Shown: positions 1 to 6,555 of the stretch, in pieces
How the letters are laid out: each line of letters begins with the position of its first letter
Position numbering within the stretch: position 1 is the first letter of the stretch
Assembly (NCBI GenBank): GCA_017613855.1
Contig: JAGACY010000051.1
Location: forward strand, 1-12,774
Length of the DNA stretch: 12,774 nt
Reading direction: 5' to 3'
Origin: Pseudomonadota bacterium
GTDB lineage: Bacteria; Myxococcota; Bradymonadia; UBA4248
The notes under the pieces: generated by a model
Database searches by the model: none
What the model saw: only the letters and a program-made list of their open reading frames with translations
Told to the model about the DNA's origin: nothing
Position numbers and translations under genes: made by a program

Positions 1-241
1 CAGACTTGGGATTTTTCATCCAGCCGCTGTATATATTTTCACCGCCATGTGCAAGTGTCATCACAAAGGCTGACATGCTTTCCCAGGCACTGTCGCACAT
101 GCCTTCGGGCTTTTGCCACCCATTGGCAATAAATACCTGGCCTTCCTGTATATCACAGGCGTGTTCGATGGGATTTTCATATTTTTGCTGCAAATCGATA
201 TAGTTTGCTTTGCGAATGGCTGTAATTCTACATTTTTTCAT
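1..241 (-). CDS. TIGR04076 family protein, 5' part (C-terminus outside the window)
   Basis: This reading frame is open from an ATG at 241 to the window edge and gives 80 residues. The N-terminus (MKKCRITAIRKANYIDLQQK), the central stretch EGQVFIANGWQKPEGMCDSA and a later W-x-S-M followed by a Gly-Gly-Glu segment match my memory of the small TIGR04076 family. Those proteins have about 90-110 residues, Cys and Trp at conserved places and no assigned function. I chose this start because AAGGA lies about nine bases upstream, while the ATG five bases further upstream in another frame hits a stop after four codons. It has no signal peptide or membrane segment, so it is probably cytoplasmic. It lies in the same direction as sbcDC, but 163 bases containing a probable terminator separate them, so it is likely transcribed on its own. 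Family assignment is fairly sure; role is unknown. Confidence 0.75.
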   Translation of the reverse strand, partial: MKKCRITAIRKANYIDLQQKYENPIEHACDIQEGQVFIANGWQKPEGMCDSAWESMSAFVMTLAHGGENIYSGWMKNPKS

Positions 242-289
242 ACATTTATCCTTATCCTATAGATGCATAAATACATCAGCGCGAAGCGC

Positions 290-323
290 CGCCCGGCGTA
301 TTGGTATCGCCAATAGCCGGGCG
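290..323. repeat. Bulged palindrome, copy a
   Basis: The left arm is CGCCCGGC (290-297), an unpaired G at 298, then TATTGG (299-304). A five-base loop follows, and the right arm is CCAATA (305+5, i.e. 310-315) and GCCGGGCG (316-323). The result is a 14-pair stem with a single bulged G. The inner part (GGC-G-TATTGG ... CCAATA-GCC) is the same as in the copy at 11650-11744. It lies in the gap between sbcC and the TIGR04076 gene. The structure is seen directly; the idea that it belongs to a repeat family is inferred from the six similar hairpins in the window. Confidence 0.75.
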
Positions 324-353
324 AAAAAAGACGCGTATCGCATCGCGATAGCG
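324..353 (-). terminator. Probable intrinsic terminator of sbcC, bulged palindrome copy b
   Basis: Read on the minus strand, CGCTATCGC pairs with GCGATA-C-GCG around a GAT loop (353 down to 332), with one unpaired base. TC and six Ts follow (331-324). That is a nine-pair stem with a U-tract, about 50 bases past the sbcC stop codon. On the plus strand the same stem reads CGC-G-TATCGC ... GCGATA-GCG, the same bulged-G design as its neighbour at 290-323 and four other hairpins in the window. The stem is short, so termination may be partial. Confidence 0.55.
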
Positions 354-404
354 GCTTATCTAAATTATCAACCAATCATTTTAAGATCAAACCTACAATA
401 TCTT

Positions 405-3400
405 TCATAACCTCCGACATCCCGGGCCTGCCAGACGACTGCAGCCACTTTCGCCTATTTTTTCAACGACGATCTGCGTATTTACAATCTCGTGCGCGCG
501 GGCGACGTGCGTAATCAGGCCGACGAGGCGGCTGCGTTTGCTGTCGCCGAGGTTTTTCAGCATATCGATGGCCGTATCGAGCGTATTGTCGTCGAGCGTT
601 CCCAACCCCTCGTCGATGAACAGGGATTCGATGGCCACATTTCGACTCGCCATTTCCGAAAGCGCAAGCGCGAGTGCCAGACTCATGCAGAACTGCTCGC
701 CACCCGACAAATTGCTGACGGGACGTATCTGGCCCGTGTGATAATCCTGAACGACAAAATCGAGACTCATATCATCGCTGTTTTTTCGCACGAGTTCGTA
801 TCGTTTCATCAGTTTCTTATCGCGCAGATATTTGTTCGCATTGCGAAGCAAAATGTTAAACGTGAGCCCCTGCGCGAAATTGCGGAATTTTTTCCCGTCG
901 CTGCTGCCGATGAGTTTATTGAGCGCTTCCCAGCGCCTGTGCTCCGTGCGCGCCTGTTCGAGCTCTTTGCCCATTTCTCCAATTTTTGCAGCATTTTCGC
1001 AATTCTTGTCGAGCTTCTCGCGGATGCGCCCGATTTCCTCGTTATTTGCATTCAGCTTATCCTTATAGATGAACAAATCGCGCTGGATGGCTTCGATGCT
1101 CATGCCCGCTTTGGCATACGTTCCGGTGACGGGATGTTCGCGCAGCTGATTGAGTGCGGTTTCGGCCTCTTTGTAACCGGCATCCAGTCTTGCCGTTTCA
1201 TCATCCAGATTTTTGGCCTCCTGTCTGAGCGCAGCGATCTGTTCTTCAGGCAGGCGCGCATCTGTAAACGATTTTTCATCGACAAACTGCTGTTTCTGAA
1301 GGCCACCGGCAAAAGCCAACTGCGCAGCTTCGGCTTCCTGCGTGCGAATCTGCACGTTATTTTCACATTCAGCGACAGAAACCTTGAGTTTCTCGTATTC
1401 AGTCTCTTTCTGATGCAGTTGGGCGATATCATCCTGATGGGCTTTCTCTGCATTCCTGAGGGTTGATTTAAGCCGTTCCGCTTCGCTCTCGACATCGCGT
1501 TTGCCAAAGATCGATTCAATTTCAGCTTGTCTAACTGCCATTTCGGCTGATTTTGCTTCAATAGACACCTTATTTTCTGCCTGCTTCTTTGATATTCCTT
1601 CGATACGAGTCGATAATGTAGCCTGTTTTAGTTTTTCTTCTTTCAGCTCATCCTCGAATTCTTTTTGTGCTTTTTTGCCGTTTTGCCACAAAATACAGCG
1701 CTTTTCGAGCGCACTGCAAATCTCGGCAACATGCATCACATCGGTTTGTGCGCCATATTTTTCGAGCTTTTCATTCAGTATTTTCAGGGTACTTTCCAAG
1801 TCATCACGCGCTGCTTCGAGCGATTCCTTTTTGTCATTGAGGTTTTCGAGAGACAATCGGGCTGCGTTTTCGAGCGTGCTCACGGCATTTTTGAGCTTGT
1901 CGAGGCTGACTTGCGCTTCGCGTTCCTGGCGACTGGCTTCGTCCTTTTGTTTTTGCGCTTCGAGGATGGCTTTAATCCGCTTGTCCAGCTCGCCTATTTT
2001 GACATCGATTTCGGAGATTTTAGATGAGATATCCGCACAATCCGGATGTTCGAGCGATCCACAGAGCGGGCATTTCTGCCCTTCGTGCAGTTCAAGCCTG
2101 AGGTTCTCGACGCTTGCATGCAGTCGCTTGCTGTCCTTCAAATCCTCCAAATGGCTCTGCAAATCCTCGAGTTTACTGCCATCGCAGGCATTCAGGAAAG
2201 TACTCTCAGCCTGATGCAATGATTCTGCAATACCTTTGTATTTTTCCTCTTCGGCGCGCAAACGCAGGGCCGAAGCTTCGTACTCTTTATGGGATTTGTC
2301 ATAATCCTTTTGAGCCTTTTCGCGCGCCTTATCTGATGCTTCAAGCGATTTTACTGATGCTTCAAGCTGATCCTTTTGTACCTTGATGGCTTCGAATTCA
2401 CGAAGCAAATGCTCATCGACAGCATGTTCGGTAAAATACACTTCTGCATTGTTGAGGCGGCGTGTCAGTTCATCAATCTTATCACACGTTTGCCCGAGTT
2501 TTTGTTCAGATTCACGCTTTTCGCCTTCGGATTTACTATCTTTCTCTTGGAGTTGTTTCAATTCATCTGCGATTCGCCTGCAATCAGTCTTCAGCTCGCG
2601 CACCTGGTTAATGAGCGGTTCATTTTCATTCCAGTCATGTCTGGCCATGTCGAGAACGTTCCGGGATGACTCAGTTTTTTGCCTTGCTTCCTGCAATGCG
2701 CATTCAACACAAGGCAGACTCTCGCGTTTAGTGTCAAGATTGGCGCGCTCTTTCTGTAGATTTTCGCGAGCCTGAATGAAATTGCAATAAAGACTCTCGA
2801 CGACTGATGCGCGTTCACCCAGTTCAAGCTTTGTTCTTTTGGGCGCAAATTGCGTACATTTTTCGCGATGTTCAGCCTGTTCTGTGCGAATATCTCTGCA
2901 ACGTTTTTCGCGTTCTTCGCAGTCCTTGTACCATTTGTCAGCTGTATTCAGCTCATTAATGGCATTGTCCAGCGATGCGGTTTCGGCAGTGATTTCTTTC
3001 AGCCGCTTGTTCTGTGCCTCAACGTCTTCGGCAGACATTGCCTGAATACCCGCTAATCTGTTCTCGATATCCTTACATTGTTGGTTCGCATCTTTTTCAC
3101 AATTAAATGCTGCTACCGACAGATCTGAATATATCGTCGTCGCCGTCAGCTGCTCCAGGATTGCCGAACGCTCATTTCTATCGGCTTTGAGGAATTGCGT
3201 AAAACCGCCCTGTTCGAGCAATACTGCTTTGGTGAACTGATCATAATTCAGACCAATCAATGCCGGAATCGCTTTGCTGACTGGATCAAGGCCGCTTACA
3301 ATGATTTCACCTTCATCACCATCCTCACCGATCTTTTCGAGTGTTCGGGAGGCACCGTTCAGATTGCCATTTCGATTGACTTCCTGCGACCACGATGCAC

Positions 3401-3704
3401 GATAGCGCACGCCATTCAGGCTAAAAGTCACTTTGGCCGAACAGCATTTAGCCCCCTTCGACAACAACTCATTCTCACTGATTTTTTTATTATCCGTTTT
3501 AATGCTTTTATTTGGGCTGCCAAGTCGAGCTGTCTGCCCATAAAGTGCCAGTGTAATCGCATCAAGGACCGTGGTTTTTCCCGCGCCAGTGTTGCCCCAA
3601 AGCAAAAACAGATTGTTCTCCCGATATTCTTTAACGGTCAAATCGATCTCATGCACACCATACAGCGAGTTGAGGTTTTCTATTCTAATCTTTTCAATGC
3701 GCAT
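405..3704 (-). CDS. sbcC: Exonuclease subunit SbcC (Rad50-like ATPase)
   Basis: This is the ATPase subunit of the SbcCD nuclease, which opens and trims DNA hairpins and DNA ends, including protein-blocked ones, in an ATP-dependent way. It has 1099 residues, close to the usual 1000-1200. The N-terminal half-ATPase carries the Walker A motif GNTGAGKTT (37-45, with K43) and a Q-loop Gln near 165 in LLEQGGFTQFL. Long heptad-like coiled coils follow on both sides of the zinc hook CPLC (Cys545 and Cys548), which sits almost at the midpoint. The C-terminal half has the ABC signature SNLSGGEQF (S1000) and Walker B LFIDEGLGTLDD (D1031, E1032). All key residues are present, so it should be active. The ATG at 3704 follows a strong G-rich ribosome site (AAGGGGGG). 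It starts 16 bases after the sbcD stop, as in the classic sbcDC operon. The short tail after the conserved end (GESGCSRLAGPGCRRL) is Cys/Arg-containing and of unknown meaning. Confidence 0.96.
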   Translation of the reverse strand: MRIEKIRIENLNSLYGVHEIDLTVKEYRENNLFLLWGNTGAGKTTVLDAITLALYGQTARLGSPNKSIKTDNKKISENELLSKGAKCCSAKVTFSLNGVRYRASWSQEVNRNGNLNGASRTLEKIGEDGDEGEIIVSGLDPVSKAIPALIGLNYDQFTKAVLLEQGGFTQFLKADRNERSAILEQLTATTIYSDLSVAAFNCEKDANQQCKDIENRLAGIQAMSAEDVEAQNKRLKEITAETASLDNAINELNTADKWYKDCEEREKRCRDIRTEQAEHREKCTQFAPKRTKLELGERASVVESLYCNFIQARENLQKERANLDTKRESLPCVECALQEARQKTESSRNVLDMARHDWNENEPLINQVRELKTDCRRIADELKQLQEKDSKSEGEKRESEQKLGQTCDKIDELTRRLNNAEVYFTEHAVDEHLLREFEAIKVQKDQLEASVKSLEASDKAREKAQKDYDKSHKEYEASALRLRAEEEKYKGIAESLHQAESTFLNACDGSKLEDLQSHLEDLKDSKRLHASVENLRLELHEGQKCPLCGSLEHPDCADISSKISEIDVKIGELDKRIKAILEAQKQKDEASRQEREAQVSLDKLKNAVSTLENAARLSLENLNDKKESLEAARDDLESTLKILNEKLEKYGAQTDVMHVAEICSALEKRCILWQNGKKAQKEFEDELKEEKLKQATLSTRIEGISKKQAENKVSIEAKSAEMAVRQAEIESIFGKRDVESEAERLKSTLRNAEKAHQDDIAQLHQKETEYEKLKVSVAECENNVQIRTQEAEAAQLAFAGGLQKQQFVDEKSFTDARLPEEQIAALRQEAKNLDDETARLDAGYKEAETALNQLREHPVTGTYAKAGMSIEAIQRDLFIYKDKLNANNEEIGRIREKLDKNCENAAKIGEMGKELEQARTEHRRWEALNKLIGSSDGKKFRNFAQGLTFNILLRNANKYLRDKKLMKRYELVRKNSDDMSLDFVVQDYHTGQIRPVSNLSGGEQFCMSLALALALSEMASRNVAIESLFIDEGLGTLDDNTLDTAIDMLKNLGDSKRSRLVGLITHVARAHEIVNTQIVVEKIGESGCSRLAGPGCRRL

Positions 3705-3720
3705 AAAATCCCCCCTTATA

Positions 3721-5004
3721 TTAAGAATGCTGATTCACTTTGACCAAAAGTTCCCGATAGCATTCGAGAAGTGCACTCCGCTCTGATTCATCGATCTTAT
3801 TCGCATCCAGCAAACGCTCAAATACTTCGGTCTCATTAAAATCTTCGAGCGATTCATTGCTGATTTCCGTTGGATTGACGCGTTCATTCTTAGAATCCGG
3901 ACGGACAATCTGGGTATTTAAACAATAAATATTATGATGGCCGTCGGTTCGATATAATGTATATAATTTTTCTAATAATTCATTGACCAGCCACATCACA
4001 TTATCGATCTTTTCCTCTCCTGTATAAGTCACCGCAATATAAATATCATCGGGTGATTTCACGAGTGGAATGAGCTGCGATTCAATTTCTTTTTTATCGC
4101 CGCGAACATTGACCATATTGCGGAATACCGGAATATCCAGGAAAGAGATTTTGGGGTTCTTTCCTTCAAAATCGACCATGCATGCACTTTTTTGCTGCCC
4201 GGCTTCGCCAAACCCCATCGCGAGCGGCGATCCAGAGTAACGAATATATTCATTTCCCCCCACAGTCTGCGGCACATGAAGATGTCCAAGCGCCACATAA
4301 TCGAACGTATCCCCAAAAACAGATGCACCAACACCGCCAAGACTGCCCACGTACGTCACACGTTCGCCTTCCCCCAATTTGCCGCCTGCTGCATACAGAT
4401 GCCCCATCGCAACCACGGGAATCTCCCGTCCCGCACGGATTTCCTCACATGCCTCAGCAACGCGCCGGTAATGCTCCGTCACCCCCGCTACCATCTTTTG
4501 TTCACTTGTACGGATATCATCGTCAACCTGCGAGGTACGCACATCGCCATCCTGAAGATACGGAACAGCTGCAACAATGAGCAAATCCTCACCAACATCA
4601 TCCCGAATCACGACGACTTCGTCACCCGGAATTCCTTTTTTGCCAATCCCAAACCGCGCTTGCCCAACCACATGAATGTTCAGGCATTTCAGTACTTGAC
4701 CTGGTACATCAATAAACGCGGTGCTATCATGGTTACCCGACGTAATCACCGCATGTTTGCAGCACGTCCTGCTAAGCTTAGTACAAAAATCATAATAGCG
4801 CTGCTGCGCCGCATACGGCGGATTCGACGTGTCAAAAATATCCCCCGCAATCAACAAGACATCGATCTTCTGTTCGCCGATAGTTTTGAGCAGCCACGCC
4901 AGAAATGCATCATATTCGTCATCGCGCGCATGCTCGTGCAAAGTGCGTCCCAAATGCCAGTCTGATGTGTGTAATACCCGAATTGAATGTATTTGCTTAT
5001 CCAT
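3721..5004 (-). CDS. sbcD: Exonuclease subunit SbcD (Mre11-like nuclease)
   Basis: This is the metallophosphoesterase nuclease subunit that cuts DNA with two metal ions, with SbcC supplying the ATPase. Numbered from the ATG at 5004 (427 residues, about the family size), the metal-binding phosphoesterase motifs appear in order: SDWHLG (Asp15, His17), a GDIFD motif, SGNHDS, AMGHLYA and ALGHLHVPQ. A C-terminal capping domain follows and ends in an acidic/charged helix-rich tail. I prefer ATG 5004 because GAGGA lies just upstream at normal spacing. A TTG at 5019 in the same frame would add five residues but leaves no ribosome site and destroys that signal. The sbcC gene follows at 16 bases, so the two are surely co-transcribed. 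A candidate promoter lies at 5045-5073. Confidence 0.95.
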   Translation of the reverse strand: MDKQIHSIRVLHTSDWHLGRTLHEHARDDEYDAFLAWLLKTIGEQKIDVLLIAGDIFDTSNPPYAAQQRYYDFCTKLSRTCCKHAVITSGNHDSTAFIDVPGQVLKCLNIHVVGQARFGIGKKGIPGDEVVVIRDDVGEDLLIVAAVPYLQDGDVRTSQVDDDIRTSEQKMVAGVTEHYRRVAEACEEIRAGREIPVVAMGHLYAAGGKLGEGERVTYVGSLGGVGASVFGDTFDYVALGHLHVPQTVGGNEYIRYSGSPLAMGFGEAGQQKSACMVDFEGKNPKISFLDIPVFRNMVNVRGDKKEIESQLIPLVKSPDDIYIAVTYTGEEKIDNVMWLVNELLEKLYTLYRTDGHHNIYCLNTQIVRPDSKNERVNPTEISNESLEDFNETEVFERLLDANKIDESERSALLECYRELLVKVNQHS

Positions 5005-5044
5005 ACGGTTCCTCAACAATCACGTGAACATGCGTCGCACATCC

Positions 5045-5073
5045 ATCGTATTTTGTTCATGCATTTTTAACAA
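5045..5073 (-). promoter_or_regulatory. Candidate sigma-70-type promoter for sbcDC
   Basis: On the minus strand TTGTTA (5073-5068) and TACGAT (5050-5045) are 17 bases apart, each matching four of six consensus bases. The predicted start near 5038 would give a leader of about 34 bases before the sbcD ATG, which fits its ribosome site. There is no experimental support, and both boxes are only moderate matches. Confidence 0.35.
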
Positions 5074-5107
5074 ACTACTGCTCAAACATCAAGTATTTTC
5101 ATGTTCC

Positions 5108-5258
5108 GTTTAACAAGTGTGGATTTTTTTACCGTCGATTCAATCTATTCTGGCATTAAGCTTGGAACTGAGAGAAGTGATAAATCACTCAAAGCTCTTA
5201 GCTCAAAGCAATGAAATGACGTCGTCTTTGGAATAAAACATATCCACACAAGTTAAAC
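5108..5258. repeat. Long-range imperfect inverted repeat upstream of sbcD
   Basis: The arm GTTTAACAAGTGTGGAT (5108-5124) is matched in reverse complement by ATCCACACAAGTTAAAC (5242-5258), with 15 of 17 positions pairing and only the two central bases differing. The arms enclose 117 bases with no gene. Each arm contains a near match to a DnaA box (TGTGGAT plus AT-rich bases), which may be chance. No flanking target duplication is visible. The pair could be two sites for one regulator in opposite orientation, or the ends of a tiny mobile element; the sequence alone does not decide. Confidence 0.5.
5176..5209. promoter_or_regulatory. Short palindrome and direct repeats, possible operator
   Basis: AGTGAT-AA-ATCACT (5176-5189) is a perfect six-base-arm palindrome. 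Right after it, CTCAAAGC occurs twice (5188-5195 and 5202-5209), 14 bases apart. The cluster lies between the arms of the 5108-5258 inverted repeat and upstream of the sbcDC promoter. A dimeric regulator site is plausible but unproven. Confidence 0.25.
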
Positions 5259-5273
5259 ATATCCTATTTTTAT

Positions 5274-5315
5274 GAGCTTCGCTATGTCATCGGCTGACGC
5301 CTCTGACATACGCTC
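5274..5315. repeat. Bulged palindrome, copy c
   Basis: GC-TATGTCA (5281-5289) pairs with TGACATA-C-GC (5304-5313) around a 14-base loop, with one unpaired base, and GAGC (5274-5277) can extend the stem to GCTC (5312-5315) over an internal loop. Read on the minus strand this is GAGC-G-TATGTCA ... TGACATA-GC, the same bulged-G design as the other copies. It lies between the exported-protein gene and sbcD. Confidence 0.6.
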
Positions 5316-5328
5316 GCCTGCGCCCCTT

Positions 5329-5344
5329 GTGCCCAAATGGGCAC
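5329..5344. repeat. Small GC-rich hairpin
   Basis: GTGCCC-AAAT-GGGCAC forms a perfect six-pair stem with a four-base loop. It sits between the two bulged palindromes c and d, so these may be parts of one composite element. No T-run follows on either strand, so it is not a typical intrinsic terminator. Confidence 0.5.
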
Positions 5345-5356
5345 TGCGGCGCGCTT

Positions 5357-5422
5357 GCCGCCCGCTATTTGACTCAGAAAGTTTCCTATATAGCACCTAT
5401 GACCAGCAAATACGCGGGCGGC
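5357..5422. repeat. Bulged palindrome, copy d
   Basis: GCCGCCCGC-TATTTG (5357-5371) pairs with CAAATA-C-GCGGGCGGC (5407-5422): 15 base pairs with a single unpaired base, around a 35-base AT-rich loop. On the minus strand it reads GCCGCCCGC-G-TATTTG ... CAAATA-GCGGGCGGC, closely parallel to copy a. It starts about 20 bases past the stop of the exported-protein gene. No T-run follows on the minus strand, so it may slow decay of the message end or be a mobile repeat rather than a terminator. Confidence 0.7.
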
Positions 5423-5442
5423 TTCCTTTTGAAGTGCAACTC

Positions 5443-6546
5443 TCACTTCCAATCCAGCATTGGCTTGCGAGGAGCATGTTTCTGTATATATTCCGGCCAG
5501 CCATCTGATAATTGTTCTACCGGAACGTATGCTTTTACTCGGTGCTCTCTGTCATCTTTATATGAAAATTCTGAATATAAACATGTGTGATTGTCTTTGT
5601 GAAAATCAAAATAGTCTTCTTCTGGACCACTATCTCTCGGATAATACTCAGCGCTGTACTGACCGCATGATACAAAAGACACCGCCGAATCATATAAAAA
5701 TTGTTTGTTAACATATTTTAATCGAACAAATTCACGATAATATCTTCGATGACTCTGTGTACGATTCGACTCGCGATAACCCGCGTCATCATCGTCCTCA
5801 CCAAGTTCAAAAACAAGGCCACTCGTTTTTGACTTGGGTACATTTCGTATGATCGTAATTGTTTGAGCTTTCGATGATACAACAGGATCCGCAATACTAT
5901 AAAGCTCAGGTTCAGCCTCAAATCCGCCAGTAGAGGTGTTCCATATCAAACCATCATAATAGTTATGGGGAATCGTCTTGTCCTCCAAGAGTACTTTATA
6001 CTTTACCCACTGGTTCTGATCCCCGGGTTCAGACATATACTTCCACAATGGATCCTCATGTTCACCCTTATAAATCAAAATATCCGGCTCACCATCAAAG
6101 TTGAAATCACTGACATCCACTCGACCAATAGCCTCCGCCATCTCTCTAAACTTCTCGCGATCTTTTTGGATACGCCGAATTTTCTTTTCTATCGCAGCAT
6201 CCACTGCCTTCGTATAGATGCCCTGGCCAGTCACCTCTAATTGAGAGGGAATCTCATGCGTATGAACGATCGAACTATTTTTATAAACCTGAGTGACAAA
6301 TTTACCCTTTGCTGAGTGCCAGCATTTCTTATAGCTAATGCCATGATCCAATTTTTTTAACACAACATACTGTGCTTCAGATTGATCACACGGAGCTGCC
6401 AACAAATCACTCTCAGAGTTGGAAGGCTCTCCTTTTGGTGATGCAACACCACCTGCCTCCTGCGCTGCCAATTCATACACACTCAAAAAAGAAACAAAAA
6501 ATACGAGAATGCTCATGACACTCAAATAAGTACTGCGCAATGCCAT
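5443..6546 (-). CDS. Exported protein with one DxNxDGxxD module (XAC2610-like)
   Basis: I do not recognise a named gene. From the ATG at 6546 it has 367 residues, a hydrophobic N-terminal stretch (about 9-26) ending near ELAAQE that looks like a cleavable signal peptide, then a low-complexity Ser/Glu/Pro linker. The core holds VDVSDFNFDGEPDILIYKG, in which D147, N149, D151 and D155 form a calcium-loop-like motif. A YYDGLIWNTSTGGF segment follows, then a Cys-containing tail with aromatic residues (DGWPEYIQKHAP). This order resembles XAC2610-type and FG-GAP-like secreted proteins and matches both modules of the upstream lipoprotein, so the genes are paralogous. AGGAGG overlaps the upstream stop codon and lies five bases before this ATG; only nine bases separate the genes, so translation is probably coupled. 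A GTG at 6552 would overlap that site and is unlikely. Its location is likely periplasm or surface. Function unknown. Confidence 0.85.
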   Translation of the reverse strand: MALRSTYLSVMSILVFFVSFLSVYELAAQEAGGVASPKGEPSNSESDLLAAPCDQSEAQYVVLKKLDHGISYKKCWHSAKGKFVTQVYKNSSIVHTHEIPSQLEVTGQGIYTKAVDAAIEKKIRRIQKDREKFREMAEAIGRVDVSDFNFDGEPDILIYKGEHEDPLWKYMSEPGDQNQWVKYKVLLEDKTIPHNYYDGLIWNTSTGGFEAEPELYSIADPVVSSKAQTITIIRNVPKSKTSGLVFELGEDDDDAGYRESNRTQSHRRYYREFVRLKYVNKQFLYDSAVSFVSCGQYSAEYYPRDSGPEEDYFDFHKDNHTCLYSEFSYKDDREHRVKAYVPVEQLSDGWPEYIQKHAPRKPMLDWK

Positions 6547-6555
6547 ACACACCTC

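Noticed and set aside
492..1466. A 324-codon plus-strand open frame opposite sbcC
   Set aside because: It lies wholly antisense to an intact sbcC with all ATPase motifs, shows no domain, signal or ribosome site, and fits the open antisense frames that arise from the codon use of coiled-coil genes.
4192..4965. A 257-codon plus-strand open frame opposite sbcD
   Set aside because: It is antisense to a complete sbcD, its residue makeup (many Arg, His, Ile, Asn) is not protein-like, and no ribosome site precedes it.
5004..5019. TTG at 5019 as the sbcD start
   Set aside because: It has no ribosome site, and the GAGGA signal lies between it and the ATG at 5004, which fits the ATG.
5108..5258. A replication origin or DnaA-box cluster
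   Set aside because: Only two imperfect DnaA-like boxes are present, there is no AT-rich unwinding stretch and no origin-type neighbour gene such as dnaA or dnaN.
5272..5508. A plus-strand open frame across the palindromes and the end of the exported-protein gene
   Set aside because: Its sequence is the translation of the repeat stems and then of the antisense strand of a real gene. No ribosome site is visible.
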